64,000 nt of DNA, from assembly GCA_024233135.1 (NCBI GenBank), contig JACKPZ010000001.1:62001-126000 (forward strand), in the 5' to 3' direction. This DNA comes from Akkermansiaceae bacterium. GTDB lineage: Bacteria > Verrucomicrobiota > Verrucomicrobiia > Verrucomicrobiales > Akkermansiaceae. The translations under genes and the position numbers were made by a program. The notes under the pieces were generated by a model, which saw only the letters and a list, made by a program, of their open reading frames with translations, was not told the origin of the DNA and did not search any database. Below, one piece after another: positions 51,396 to 60,505 of this stretch (positions are counted from its first letter, which is position 1; each line of letters opens with the position of its first letter).

Positions 51396-51947
51396 CTAGC
51401 GGGACCGAGGCACCTCTTCGGCTCCCGCCTCGGTCTTGTCTTTCGTCCCGGGTGACGCCGAAGTCTCCGGCTCCTGCTTCCGCTTCCCGACCTCGAAGAG
51501 ATCGCCGAGCAGCACGTCCAACGCCCCCTGTCCCAACACCACGGGAGTCCGGATCCGGATCGACGATTGTTCGAGAAGTTCTTTCCGGCAAGAGACCTCG
51601 AACAACAGCGAGGGATGCGCGGAGTCATCGAACGGACCCACGATCGTCCCTTCCGGAAAGTCGAACCGGCTCCGGAGCTCCACTCCGGCGACCGGCGAGT
51701 CGTTCCGATCCCTCAGGTCCAGAAACACGCTCGTCGCCTTGTCCACCCGGACGATCTCATTGCGTGGATCCATCTCGATGGTGATGTGGCAAAGCTGTCC
51801 CTCCTCCTTTAAGTCCACCTTCACCCCTTCCAGCTTGGCAAAGCGGGCGATGGTGATCCGTTCCGTCAACGGCATGTCGCCCATGGCGGATTCGGCGGGT
51901 CCGGCCATGGCGAGGAGGGCGAGCATGGTGATTCGGAGTGTATTCAT
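51396..51947 (-). CDS. Exported hypothetical protein
   Basis: A 183-residue exported protein. Signal peptide MNTLRITMLALLAMAGPAES, then beta-rich mature part: RITIARFAKLEGVKVDLKEE, LCHITIEMDPRNEIVRVDKA, FDFPEGTIVGPFDDSAHPSL. An ATG at 51956 (MATMNTLR) is also possible. No family was recognised. The acidic-lysine C-terminus (GTKDKTEAGAEEVP) is probably disordered. It lies 82 bases upstream of the antitoxin gene on the same strand. Confidence 0.65.
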   Translation of the reverse strand: MNTLRITMLALLAMAGPAESAMGDMPLTERITIARFAKLEGVKVDLKEEGQLCHITIEMDPRNEIVRVDKATSVFLDLRDRNDSPVAGVELRSRFDFPEGTIVGPFDDSAHPSLLFEVSCRKELLEQSSIRIRTPVVLGQGALDVLLGDLFEVGKRKQEPETSASPGTKDKTEAGAEEVPRSR

Positions 51948-52394
51948 GGTGGCCATTCGGTTTGTTCGAGTCATCAGGGTGAACGTGTTTTCCTATAACT
52001 TCAGATCGCCTCTTGTGGATGCGATGCAAACCAAAACCTGTCCGGAGTCCACGCTTCAGCGTGCCGCGGAGCGAAGAGCGTTTGAAAAGACACGCTGAAG
52101 CGTGAACTCCGGACCGTGCAAAGGCGATTCGAAACGCAGAGGTTCGGAGCCGGGGGGCCGATTTTCCACGGGCGTTTCTTTCGCCACGGCGGACACACTC
52201 CGCCGCTCCTCGGGGTCTGTGAATCGCATCGTGCTTGTTCAATCGCCGCTCATTCGCGCGGACCGCCCGGAGGTCGGTCCCTGCCGAAAGGCCGCATCAA
52301 ATAGCAAATCCGAAGGTCGGCTTTTGGACGGAAGGAACGCAGCCCGCAAGGCAAGCCAGTCCCAGAACGGCGGGAATAGAGCGCGTGAGTTTGA
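51948..52394. other. Intergenic region without a gene
   Basis: Apart from the 73-bp hairpin at 52041-52113 and a short GGACCG/CGGTCC inverted pair near 52259-52280, nothing is seen. Open frames here show no signal peptide, domain or codon pattern like the neighbours. Confidence 0.6.
52041..52113. repeat. 73-bp palindromic element
   Basis: Arms of 23 bases at 52041-52063 and 52091-52113 are inverted copies matching at 22 of 23 positions; both contain ACGCTTCAGCGTG or its complement. The 27-nt loop is purine-rich (CCGCGGAGCGAAGAGCG and then TTTGAAAAGA). A hairpin of this strength lying between genes is typical of REP-type mobile elements. Confidence 0.8.
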
Positions 52395-52901
52395 TCATTG
52401 GCGGATCTTCCTCTTTTCGGGTTGAGGATCACCGGCTGGCTTTTTCTCCGGAGCGATGGCGAGGCCGGCGGCTGCCTGCGCCTTGGTCCAATTGCCGATG
52501 AGAGTCACCATGCGCCGCTCCTTCCCGTCGATCTTTTCCTTGATCACGATCAGTTGAATCGGATGCAGGGGAAACGCCGGACTCTTGAACTCGGCGGATC
52601 CCACAAGATCGACGCCTTGCGCCTCCATGACACGCTTCATCGCCAGTTCCTCATCCGGAGTCCGCTGCTCCGCCTTCCATTCCTTTCCCAGAAAATCTCC
52701 GAGGCGCTTCTTCCATATCTCGAAATCCTCGTCCGATTCGTATTCATACCGAAAACCCATCAGCAACTCCCCATCCGACTGATGCACGAGCTTGCCGCCT
52801 TTCAACGCGACCGAGAGATCCGGAAAAGGGATCCGCTTTTCCGCCCGCACCGGGGAAGCGAGCATCAACACGCCGCAGATAAGGATGGAAAGGTGTTTCA
52901 T
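52395..52901 (-). CDS. Exported hypothetical protein
   Basis: A 168-residue exported protein: signal peptide MKHLSILICGVLMLASPVRA, then a soluble part with LSVALKGGKLVHQSDGELLM, YESDEDFEIWKKRLGDFLGK, ELAMKRVMEAQGVDLVG and IQLIVIKEKIDGKERRMVTL. It ends in a lysine-rich tail (EKKPAGDPQPEKRKIRQ). No family was recognised. It is 22 bases downstream of the 364-residue repeat protein gene on the same strand, so the two may be co-transcribed. Confidence 0.7.
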   Translation of the reverse strand: MKHLSILICGVLMLASPVRAEKRIPFPDLSVALKGGKLVHQSDGELLMGFRYEYESDEDFEIWKKRLGDFLGKEWKAEQRTPDEELAMKRVMEAQGVDLVGSAEFKSPAFPLHPIQLIVIKEKIDGKERRMVTLIGNWTKAQAAAGLAIAPEKKPAGDPQPEKRKIRQ

Positions 52902-52923
52902 CGGCGGGACGAATCGTTAGGTT

Positions 52924-54018
52924 TCAATCTCCCCCTTCCTCCAGGGAGGCGATGCTCGCGTCGACCCACTCGCGTTGTTCGGCGGGGAGGTTGGGTTTGG
53001 CGGAGAGAGTCTTGAGGGCCGGGAGCTGGGCGGGGCCGGTGTATTTTTTCACGAGGCTCCAGGCCTGCTGGTGGAGGTAACCGCTGTTGCGGGTGGCGAC
53101 GATCTTGAGGGCGGCGTCGGCGACGCGCGGGTGGTCGGCGGGGGCGACCCCGTAGCCGAGTCCCCATGCGGCGCGGCCGCCGTTGTTGTGGCTGTCGGGA
53201 TCGGAGAGCTCCTCGATGAGGCGGTCGACGCTGGCGGCGCTTTTGTTGTTCTGGGTGCTGAGGGCGAAGTAGATGGCGTCGTGGTGGGTGGCGGGCTCGC
53301 GGCTGAGGGCGATGATGCGGGCTTCGAGCTCGGGGGAGAAACGGCCGCCCCAGATGCCGCGCAGGGTTTCGCGGGCGGGGATGTCGTCGCGGTGGAGCAG
53401 GTCGCGGACGATGGCGCCGGACTCGCCGGTGAGATCGCCCTTTTCCATGGTGAGGAGCAGGATCGAGGTGCCCTCGCCCAGACCGTCGCGGGCGGCGGCG
53501 CGGATGAGGGCGTCATCGCCGGGCCGCAGGCCGCTGGCAAGCAGGGCGGGAAACGTGGTGTTCCGGATGGATGGATCCCCGGAGCTCGTGTGGCGGAGGA
53601 TGGCGTCGTGGTAGGAGGCTTTGTCGAAATCGAGCGTCTGGAGCCGGAGGAAGGCAGTGAGACCGGCGCGGATCTCCGAGGGATCGGACGAGGAAATGGC
53701 GGCGCGGACGTCTTCGAGCGCGGCGATGCGCAGCGCTTCGTCATCGATCTGCATGGCGTCCTTCACCAAGCGGTCAACGAGTTCAGGCGGCGGCGCGGGT
53801 GCCGGCGGCACGGCGGGTTTCGCCGGACGCAAACGTTTGGTGGCGGTGGCGGCGGATGCATCAGCCCGCGGGGTGTCCGCGGCGGCCATGCGCGGCGGCG
53901 GCGTACCGGGACGCGGAGTTTCCGGCGGAGGCGGCGGCGCATCGCCCATCCGGCTGCCGACACCGACTCCGGCCGCGAAACAAACCACGCAGAGCAGGGC
54001 GATCCACCGGGTTTTCAC
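52924..54018 (-). CDS. Exported HEAT-like repeat protein
   Basis: A 364-residue exported protein starting at GTG 54018: signal peptide (KTRWIALLCVVCFAAGVG), a proline-rich linker (GDAPPPPPETPRPGTPPPR), then helical repeats of HEAT/PBS type (LRIAALEDVRAAISSSDPSE, SIRNTTFPALLASGLRPGDD, ELEARIIALSREPATHHDAI, AALKIVATRNSGYLHQQAWS). HEAT arrays bind other proteins; the partner is unknown. The first 14 residues and the upstream DNA are nearly the same as in the gene at 54124-54660. Confidence 0.75.
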   Translation of the reverse strand: MKTRWIALLCVVCFAAGVGVGSRMGDAPPPPPETPRPGTPPPRMAAADTPRADASAATATKRLRPAKPAVPPAPAPPPELVDRLVKDAMQIDDEALRIAALEDVRAAISSSDPSEIRAGLTAFLRLQTLDFDKASYHDAILRHTSSGDPSIRNTTFPALLASGLRPGDDALIRAAARDGLGEGTSILLLTMEKGDLTGESGAIVRDLLHRDDIPARETLRGIWGGRFSPELEARIIALSREPATHHDAIYFALSTQNNKSAASVDRLIEELSDPDSHNNGGRAAWGLGYGVAPADHPRVADAALKIVATRNSGYLHQQAWSLVKKYTGPAQLPALKTLSAKPNLPAEQREWVDASIASLEEGGD

Positions 54019-54063
54019 ATCTCCAACATGGCGCGGGATGGTGGGAGGATGTCAAGGCGGCGG
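53974..54063 (-). repeat. Duplicated upstream-plus-signal-peptide cassette, copy 1
   Basis: These 90 bases match 54616-54705 at 87 positions. They contain the first codons of the HEAT-like protein gene (from GTG 54018 down) and about 45 bases upstream. The homology ends abruptly on both sides. Confidence 0.88.
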
Positions 54064-54123
54064 ACGCGGAAGGGATCCGGCCATGCCCGGCGACCTGAAG
54101 CGAGAGGCCGGGAGCTCCGTTCT

Positions 54124-54660
54124 TCACCGGTTCTTGCATTCCTGAAGACGCAGCCAGGTTTTCGAACCTTCCACGGGAAACTCGATGATATGTTCCCGAA
54201 TCCATCGGTCGTCCTGAACGGATTCGCACATCTCGAACACCTCGTGGTCGAAAGTGGCGACGGCGGAGGTCACGTTCCATGGTTCGCGTTCCTCGTGTTT
54301 CCACGCGACGACATACTTGATCCCGTGCCGACGATGGTCGGGCCGGTAGAATCCGCTGACGACATGGGCCGCCGCGTCGGGAAAGGTGCTGGGAAACCCG
54401 AATTCTTTTTTCCCATTTTCTGGGAACCGGACGATTCCCTCCGCTACAAGATTGTCGATCTGCCTGAGCCCCTGCTCGTCTCGGATTGGCACGAGATCCG
54501 TTCCGGAAGCTTTGATGCAGGCCAGAATTTCACTCGTCGAAAGGCGCAGATAGCTTTTCGACTGTCTCTGCAAGTCCGCTTTGGAGCCATGCCCGTGCCG
54601 GTGCTCGCAGGAGCCCGCGAAACAAACCACGCAGAGCAGAACGATCCACCGGGTTTTCAC
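54124..54660 (-). CDS. Exported hypothetical protein sharing its signal peptide with its neighbour
   Basis: A 178-residue protein starting at GTG 54660. KTRWIVLLCVVCFAGSCEHR is a lipoprotein-like signal (Cys18) nearly identical to the signal of the downstream HEAT-like protein; the remainder (LRLSTSEILACIKASGTDLV, EEGIVRFPENGKKEFGFPS-like EGIVRFPENGKKEFGFPSTF, WKHEEREPWNVTSAVATFDH) is unrelated to it. No family was recognised. The upstream 45 bases are also duplicated. It is followed on the same strand, 105 bases later, by the HEAT-like gene. Confidence 0.7.
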   Translation of the reverse strand: MKTRWIVLLCVVCFAGSCEHRHGHGSKADLQRQSKSYLRLSTSEILACIKASGTDLVPIRDEQGLRQIDNLVAEGIVRFPENGKKEFGFPSTFPDAAAHVVSGFYRPDHRRHGIKYVVAWKHEEREPWNVTSAVATFDHEVFEMCESVQDDRWIREHIIEFPVEGSKTWLRLQECKNR

Positions 54661-54705
54661 ATCTCCAACATGGCGCGGGATGGTGGGAGGCTGTCAAGGC
54701 GGCGG
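54616..54705 (-). repeat. Duplicated upstream-plus-signal-peptide cassette, copy 2
   Basis: Second copy of the 90-base segment at 53974-54063 (87 of 90 positions equal). It holds the start and signal codons of the gene at 54124-54660 together with the presumed regulatory region before them. Confidence 0.88.
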
Positions 54706-54713
54706 CTTGGGAC

Positions 54714-55709
54714 TCACTCCACCACCGGCGCGGCCGGCTTCGCGGCCGGGGGAACGCAGACGGGGAAATCCGCATCCGGCGGAGGTGGCGAGGCTGTGCC
54801 GGGTTTGGCATAGACGTAGGGTTTCACGACGACGCAACGGGTATAGGTGCCACTTGTTTCGAGTTCCTCCGTTTTGCCAACGAGATCCGGCGGCAGATCC
54901 TGCGTGTTGCTGACGTGGAAGACGCTTTCGCCATGTGGGATCCGCGGGTGGTCCGGCCCGCCGCTCCGTACCTTGCCGACCAATCTCCGCACCCCCATGT
55001 GCAGGACGAAGTCTCCGTCCGGTGTGATCGATTCCAACATGGCGAGCCGGGAACGGATGGCCCCCTTGGGAGACAAATACAAAAAGACGAGGTTCGGGCC
55101 GGTCGCGAAGGACGCGAGACGTTCCGCGCGGAAGTCCTTCGGCTCCGAAAAGGTGCGGAATACGGCGCTGCCGCGGTAGATCGACTCGAGGGCGGCGACG
55201 GCGTCATCGGCGCTGCGGAGTTCCCGTTTGAGCAGGTCTTTGAAAAAGCGCTGGTGCTTTCGCGACGAGTCAGCCGCCGGGAGATCGAGCACACCGGAGG
55301 CATCCCACCACAGGCACGAAGTCCAGAGCGCCTTCTGCCAATCCTTCGGAAACTTCCCGCCGGCGTCCTCGGTCGGCACCCAGGTGAACGAGGACCTTTC
55401 CGGAAACGCGCAGGGTCGGAAGTCCACCGTTTCTCCCTGCGGCGCGGCGGGCGTATCCGGCGCGACGGGAACGCCGCCTCCCCGGATGAAGGCCTGGTCG
55501 TCGTCGCACAGGTTCTCCAACGCGATGGCGAGCAGTGTGCCGTTTCCCGTGAGGATCTCGACCTGTTTGCCATCCGGCCGGAGACGGTGAAAGGTGCCGC
55601 GAAGGGTCTTGCCGTTTTTCCCGGTCCACGTCCGTTCGTCGCGCAACCCGTCGGCCGATGCGATGGCCGCCGCGAGCAGAAACGCAAGGACAGCGGAAGC
55701 CCGGGCCAT
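54714..55709 (-). CDS. Exported protein with SHD1-like N-terminal domain
   Basis: A 331-residue exported protein: signal peptide (MARASAVLAFLLAAAIASA), then RTWTGKNGKTLRGTFHRLRP and VEILTGNGTLLAIALENLCD, close to the SHD1-like RTW.D..G.f.veA.f....g.V.L pattern often seen in Planctomycetes and Verrucomicrobia. The long C-terminal part (WTSCLWWDASGVLDLPAADS, DAVAALESIYRGSAVFRTFS, IPHGESVFHVSNTQDLPPDL) is not recognised. Start ATG 55709; an earlier ATG at 55739 would add ten residues ahead of the signal peptide. It may belong to the same exported-protein cluster as its downstream neighbours. Confidence 0.72.
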   Translation of the reverse strand: MARASAVLAFLLAAAIASADGLRDERTWTGKNGKTLRGTFHRLRPDGKQVEILTGNGTLLAIALENLCDDDQAFIRGGGVPVAPDTPAAPQGETVDFRPCAFPERSSFTWVPTEDAGGKFPKDWQKALWTSCLWWDASGVLDLPAADSSRKHQRFFKDLLKRELRSADDAVAALESIYRGSAVFRTFSEPKDFRAERLASFATGPNLVFLYLSPKGAIRSRLAMLESITPDGDFVLHMGVRRLVGKVRSGGPDHPRIPHGESVFHVSNTQDLPPDLVGKTEELETSGTYTRCVVVKPYVYAKPGTASPPPPDADFPVCVPPAAKPAAPVVE

Positions 55710-55789
55710 GATTGTCGTGCGGTGGAAGAAAACGGTCATCCGTGGGTGGTGAGAGCGGGATGCGACGGACAGGAATGCCCTCCCTCTTG

Positions 55790-56674
55790 TCATGCGGAAA
55801 ACACGCCCGCCAGCGTGAGGCCGCCGATGACGAGGCCCAGTGCGATGCGGTACCAGCCGAAGATGGAGAGTCCGTGGCGCTGGAGATAGGACACGAGCCA
55901 TTTCACGGCGAGGGCGGCGGAGACGGTGGCGGCGACGATGCCGACGGCGAGCGCGAGAGGGCCGTAGGTTTCCCACATCAGCTTGGTGCCGCCGAACCAG
56001 ACGTCGTAGGCGGGGTCGATGCCGTGGACTTTCCACACGGCTTTCTTGGCGGTGGCGGCGGTGAGGGTGAGCACGCCTAACAAAAACGAATATTCGACCG
56101 CGGCGCGCAGCGAGAGGCCCACCAAAAGTCCGCCGACAATGGTCATGAGCGAGCGGCTGGTGCCGGGCCACATGGCGACGCATTGGAGGAAGCCGATGGC
56201 GAGCGCCATCTTCCATGTCATGTCGAGAAGGTCCTTGCCGCCGCCGGCGGAGGGGTTCTTCTTTTTCCACGCGGCGGTGGCGAGGATGGCGACGCCGCCG
56301 ACGATCCATGCGGCGATGACCGGCCACATGCCGAAAAGTTTCGCCTCGATCCAATCGTTGGCGATCACGCCGATGACGGCGGCGGGCAGGAAGCCGACGA
56401 GGATGAGCACAGCGAGCCGCAGGCCCTCGGCGTCCTGACCGAGCATGCCGCGGATCATCTGGAGCACACGTTTCGCATAGAGGCCGACGACGGCGAGGAT
56501 GGCGCCGCCCTGGATGCAGATGGCGAAACAATCGGCCGCGGCCTTGTCCTGCGGGCCGGCGGTGCCGATGCCCATGAGGTGCTGGGCGACGAGCAGGTGG
56601 CCGGTGGAGCTGACGGGCAGATACTCGGTGATGCCTTCGATGAGGCCGAGGAGGAACGCTTGCAGGGGGTGCAT
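55790..56674 (-). CDS. uppP: Undecaprenyl-diphosphatase
   Basis: A 294-residue BacA/UppP membrane enzyme that regenerates undecaprenyl phosphate for peptidoglycan and LPS synthesis. Family motifs: LIEGITEYLPVSSTGHLLVA near the N-terminus and MWPGTSRSLMTIVGGLLVGL in the second half, with eight or so transmembrane segments. The ATG at 56674 starts MHPLQAFLLGLIEG. It is divergent from the DUF2062 gene 115 bases away. Confidence 0.94.
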   Translation of the reverse strand: MHPLQAFLLGLIEGITEYLPVSSTGHLLVAQHLMGIGTAGPQDKAAADCFAICIQGGAILAVVGLYAKRVLQMIRGMLGQDAEGLRLAVLILVGFLPAAVIGVIANDWIEAKLFGMWPVIAAWIVGGVAILATAAWKKKNPSAGGGKDLLDMTWKMALAIGFLQCVAMWPGTSRSLMTIVGGLLVGLSLRAAVEYSFLLGVLTLTAATAKKAVWKVHGIDPAYDVWFGGTKLMWETYGPLALAVGIVAATVSAALAVKWLVSYLQRHGLSIFGWYRIALGLVIGGLTLAGVFSA

Positions 56675-56789
56675 GTGCGCCGGGACTCTGCGGGAGCGAC
56701 GCCGGGGCCGACAAGGGCATTTGCGGTTGATTGTCGGTCGATCCGGAGGAAAATGCGACCCGGCCCGACCGTATGGGTCCTCCAGCGGC

Positions 56790-57365
56790 ATGAAGAAACG
56801 TTACCTCCGTCTCGTGCGCCACGCGCTGCGCACGCTGCGACACCCGCGGCTGCGGCACCGGCGGTGGTGGCAGGCGGTGACGCGGCCGGTGACGGACCGC
56901 GCGCTGTGGATCCCGTGCCGGGCGACGGTCTCGAGCGGGGTGGCGATCGGCGCGTTTTTCTCGATGATGCTGATGCCGCTGCAGATGATCCCGGCGGCCC
57001 TGCTGGCGATCCGGGTGCGGGCGAACGTGCCGCTGGCGATCGCCACGTGCTGGATCACCAACCCGCTGACGACGGCTCCGGTGCTGTGGTGCCAGTTCCG
57101 GCTGGGCGACTGGATGCGCGACACGCTGGGCGTGCCGATGCCTCACTTCCTGGCGAAGGTGGCCTTCGACGTGCCGGGTGCGGGGCATCTGAACGCGGCG
57201 AGTTTCCTGCTGGGCATGATGACGTCCGGCGTGCTGTTGGCCATGCTCGCCTATCCGGTGGTGCATTTGTTCTCACTGCTGATGCCGCACCATCTGCCGG
57301 TGCGGGTGAAACGCCGGAGGCAGGCGATGCCGCCGGTGAAGAAGGCGTGGCCGGTGGATTCGTGA
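56790..57365 (+). CDS. DUF2062-family membrane protein
   Basis: A 191-residue membrane protein with DUF2062 features: a basic N-terminus (KKRYLRLVRHALRTLRHPRL), the RATVSSGVAIGAFFSMMLMP segment, PLAIATCWITNPLTTAPVLW and a C-terminal pair of helices ending in a basic tail (RVKRRRQAMPPVKKAWPVD). The family is of unknown function, sometimes fused to or next to envelope glycosyltransferases. It lies convergent to the zinc-ribbon gene, 16 bases apart. Confidence 0.83.
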   Translation: MKKRYLRLVRHALRTLRHPRLRHRRWWQAVTRPVTDRALWIPCRATVSSGVAIGAFFSMMLMPLQMIPAALLAIRVRANVPLAIATCWITNPLTTAPVLWCQFRLGDWMRDTLGVPMPHFLAKVAFDVPGAGHLNAASFLLGMMTSGVLLAMLAYPVVHLFSLLMPHHLPVRVKRRRQAMPPVKKAWPVDS

Positions 57366-57381
57366 TCGCGGCGGGTGCGGC

Positions 57382-57693
57382 TTACATGCCGAACGCCCAC
57401 GCAAACATCGCGACCAGCAGGACGACGCCGAGCAGCCACCAGTACCACTTCACGCCGATGGATTTGTGCGGCGCCTTGCCGAACTCGCGGGCGACGAAGT
57501 CATCGTAGTCGAAGTCGTCGTCCGGGAGATCGAGTCCGTCGCTGCTTTCGTCCTGTTCCCACGAGCGGCGGGGCTCCGCGGCGGCGCGGGATTTCGGGCG
57601 GCGGCGTTTCTTTTTCTCGCAGCCCGGGCAGGAGGAGCCGACGCGGACCTCGCAGCCGCAGAAGGGACAGGCGTAGACGAGCGGTTCGGACAT
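57382..57693 (-). CDS. Zinc-ribbon membrane protein
   Basis: A 103-residue protein: zinc ribbon (CPFCGCEVRVGSSCPGC, residues 9-25), a basic stretch (KKKRRRPKSRAAAEPRRS), an acidic stretch (DLPDDDFDYDDFVAREFG) and one C-terminal transmembrane helix (WYWWLLGVVLLVAMFAWAFG). Such small tail-anchored zinc-ribbon proteins are common in Planctomycetes and Verrucomicrobia; function unknown. The start ATG is 57693. Confidence 0.75.
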   Translation of the reverse strand: MSEPLVYACPFCGCEVRVGSSCPGCEKKKRRRPKSRAAAEPRRSWEQDESSDGLDLPDDDFDYDDFVAREFGKAPHKSIGVKWYWWLLGVVLLVAMFAWAFGM

Positions 57694-57791
57694 CCCCGGC
57701 CACAGGACCGCAGGATGGCGGCCGCCGCAAGCCCGATGTGCCGTGGTTTTCCGGCTTTCGCGGTGGTGGCGGCTGTGCCAGATTCCGCGCC

Positions 57792-59715
57792 GTGAGGTTC
57801 CTGCCCGCCCTTCTCGCCACCATTGCGACGACCGCCGCCGCCCCTTCGGGACCGGCCGATGCGGCGCTCGCCTTTCTCGAGCGCGTGCGCGATCGGCAGG
57901 TGGATCTGGAACCCGGCGCGGACACGGCGATCGCACGGGAAACGAGCCGCGCGAAACGCCGCGAAATCTCCCGCCGGCTCGAGCGCATGGCCTCCGACCT
58001 CGGCAACAGCAAGCTGCAACTCGGCCCCGTCCAGACGGACGGCGACCTCGCCGCGGTGCTGGTGCGCCGCTCGCCGGACTTCGATCCCACCAGCCTGCAT
58101 GTGTTTCCGGTGGCCATGGTGCGCAGCGGCGAACGCTGGCTGCCGGCACCGATGCCCGCGTCGTTTGAAAACTCCGGGCTGCAGGCGAGGCCGGAAACCC
58201 GCGCCCGGATCAAGGCGCTCGAATCCTGGATGCTCAAGAACCGCGCGCTCGATCTGCTGAAGCTGCGCGACGAGGCGGCGGCGAGGATCCGCCGCAAGAT
58301 CGAGTCCGGCCTGCCGCTCGCGAAGCTGCGGGCGATGGACCCGGAGCAGGTCGCCGGCACGTTCCTCGACGCCTGCGAGCGCCGCGACATCGCGGTGGTG
58401 ATCGGCCTGCTCGGCGGTTTGTCCGAGCGGCCGCCGTCAAACCTTCGCGACCGGATCCGCGTCTGCGAGGAGATGCTCGCGAAGCCGTTTCCGGAAATCC
58501 GGCCGTGGCGCCTGCTGAGTTCCGAAGAGGTGCTGCGGGCCGTGGTGCACCACGAGGAGGACCGGAAAAGCGCGCTCGTTTCCGTCGGCTGCCTCGACCC
58601 CCGCTCCGGGCGCGACCGCCCGGGCCCGCCGCAGGTGGAGATCGTCCACATCGAACTGACGCGCGGGGGGGACACGATGTGGCGCGTCGATCCCGGCGAG
58701 TCGTTCTGGACGCCGACCGAGGCCCCGGAAGACGAGGAGGACGAGGGCGCGATCCTCGACGGCGACCTGCTCGATTTGTTCCCGGCGCGTCTGCGGGAGA
58801 AGCACCCTGCGAAGCCGGCGGACACGGCGGAGGCCGCGGAATCCGCGACGCTCGCCGCCATCCGGGCGTCGAGCCTGGTGCCGTTGTTGGAAACGGCGCG
58901 GATCGATGGAAACGCGGGGATCGCACGGATCGCCCTGGGCCGCCTGGCGAAGCTGTGGTTTTCCCGCCACGGCGCGAGTCCGGCGCACCAGTTGATCCCC
59001 CTCGCCCGTCAGGAGGAGGGCGATGCCTCGGCGCTCTTCCTGCAGCTTCTCTCGCCCTTGGATCCCGATGAGTTCCAGCCGGTCACCCTGTTTTTCCGAC
59101 GCGGAGACGATGGCTGGCTGTGGGTGCCCGATTCCGTGGATGGCCGCGAGAACCTTCGGCGAATGGCTCGACGAACAAGAGGATCACTGGCCCGGCGCGT
59201 GGCGCGACAAGCTGCTGGCCGGCACCTATCACATCGACAAGCTGCCCGAACTGCCGGTCCCCACCACGGAGCAGGCCGCGGATCTGGTGGCCGCCTGGTT
59301 CCGCGACCTGCACGAAGGAGACCTGCAGACCGCGCTCGGTCGCTGCGCGAGGTTTCTCGAAAACGACGGCAAGGACGAGGTCCTGCGACGTGCCGCAGTG
59401 GACCTCGACGACGTCCGCCGCTCCGACGGCGAACCGGTCGTCTCCCGGGCGGAAGCGGGACGGGTCCTGACCTTGGTGCAAACCATGATCCCCCGAGACG
59501 AATCCCCCACCCGGCCGGTCTATGCCGTCATCGCCACCCCGGTGGGGCCGCGCATTCTTCTCGACGTCGACTTGTTCGGAGACGATTCGCGCACCCGCCA
59601 GTTTCTCAACCGCGCGGCCATCGACCGGCTGCGCCTGAAGCACCCTGACGCGGCGGCCGATGTGGAGGAAGGGATGAGGAAACTGGCGGAAGCGAAAAAC
59701 GGCGCGACAGACTGA
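57792..59715 (+). pseudogene. Exported hypothetical protein, frameshifted
   Basis: An exported protein of about 640 residues starting at GTG 57792 (RFLPALLATIATTAAAPSG signal peptide). Helical segments follow (LAFLERVRDRQVDLEPGADT, ARIRRKIESGLPLAKLRAMD), an acidic middle (TEAPEDEEDEGAILDGDLLD), then IARIALGRLAKLWFSRHGAS. At about 59155, in AACCTTCGGCGAATGG, the sense passes to a frame one base on (GEWLDEQEDHWPGAWRDKLL to AADVEEGMRKLAEAKNGATD, stop 59715). A single extra base there would account for it. No family was recognised. The frame remains clean on both sides, so error in the data or very recent mutation is likely. Confidence 0.75.
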
Positions 59716-59821
59716 TCCATCCCGCGACGAGGTCCCAAAAGCGGCCGCAGCGGAGCTTGTGGCCGAATATGGGAGGCGATTCGCAAATTGAGCATTGATT
59801 CTCAACGATCTTTGACGGCTT

Positions 59822-59827
59822 TATACT
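59822..59827 (+). promoter_or_regulatory. Possible -10 element of the pseudopilin gene
   Basis: TATACT lies 16 bases upstream of the pseudopilin ATG at 59844 and is one base from TATAAT. No convincing -35 stands 16-18 bases before it (TTGACG at 59812 is too near). Confidence 0.3.
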
Positions 59828-59843
59828 CCCGACAATCAGCCCA

Positions 59844-60302
59844 ATGAAACATTCCCCTTACATCATACGTGACGCACTGCCATGTCCCCGGCGGGCGTCG
59901 CGCCCCCGCTTCCGGGCGGGGATGACTCTTTTGGAGCTCACCGTCGTGATCCTCGTGCTGATGACGATGATCTCGGTGTTGTTTTTCGGCGCGCAGGCGT
60001 GGAAACGTGGCTCGGACCGCGCGCTCTGCATCATCAACATCCAGGCGGTGCAGAAATCCGTCCGCAGCTACTCGAATCTCTACGGCTTCGATCCCGGAGC
60101 GAACGCGCCCGGTCTGCAGGGTCAGATCATCGGCCTCGGCAAATTCGTGGAAACCACGCCGGAATGCCCCGGAGGAGGCAGCTACACGTACGGTGCGGTG
60201 TACGGCAACGACACGGTCCCGCCGCTCGGCGAATTGTATATGGAGTGCTCGCTGAAAAGCAGCGACGAACATCTCCCGGACAACCTGACGGGCGGCTGGT
60301 GA
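59844..60302 (+). CDS. Type II secretion-like pseudopilin (prepilin N-methylation domain)
   Basis: A 152-residue pseudopilin. After a long basic leader (RRASRPRFRAG) the prepilin-peptidase site RAG|MTLLELTVVILVLMTMISV is present, with the conserved Glu5 of the mature protein, followed by the long N-terminal helix (FFGAQAWKRGSDRALCIINI) and a globular end with Cys residues (PECPGGGSYTYGAVYGNDTV). This is like the single-domain pseudopilins of Planctomycetes and Verrucomicrobia. No other secretion gene is nearby, so it is an orphan. Confidence 0.85.
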   Translation: MKHSPYIIRDALPCPRRASRPRFRAGMTLLELTVVILVLMTMISVLFFGAQAWKRGSDRALCIINIQAVQKSVRSYSNLYGFDPGANAPGLQGQIIGLGKFVETTPECPGGGSYTYGAVYGNDTVPPLGELYMECSLKSSDEHLPDNLTGGW

Positions 60303-60505
60303 CGGCGGAAACCACGCGATCACGTGGGTGACTTCCGTCCGATTTCGTGCTTCACTTCTGACATCAGATTTCCCGATCCCCTCCGCGGTTTTCAAAGCCC
60401 GGAACCCGGGGTCCCCCCCAGCATAGTGTGTCGCTGCCCCGATCGCTCCCCCCAGGCGTGGTCGGGGCAGTAGGGAGGGAAGAAAACTCCGCACCGCACT
60501 TTGTT

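Noticed and set aside
55710..57266. Extending the SHD1-like protein upstream to a total of 850 residues
   Set aside because: The extension runs antisense through uppP and part of the DUF2062 gene, is Arg/Pro/His-rich, and would put the signal peptide in the middle.
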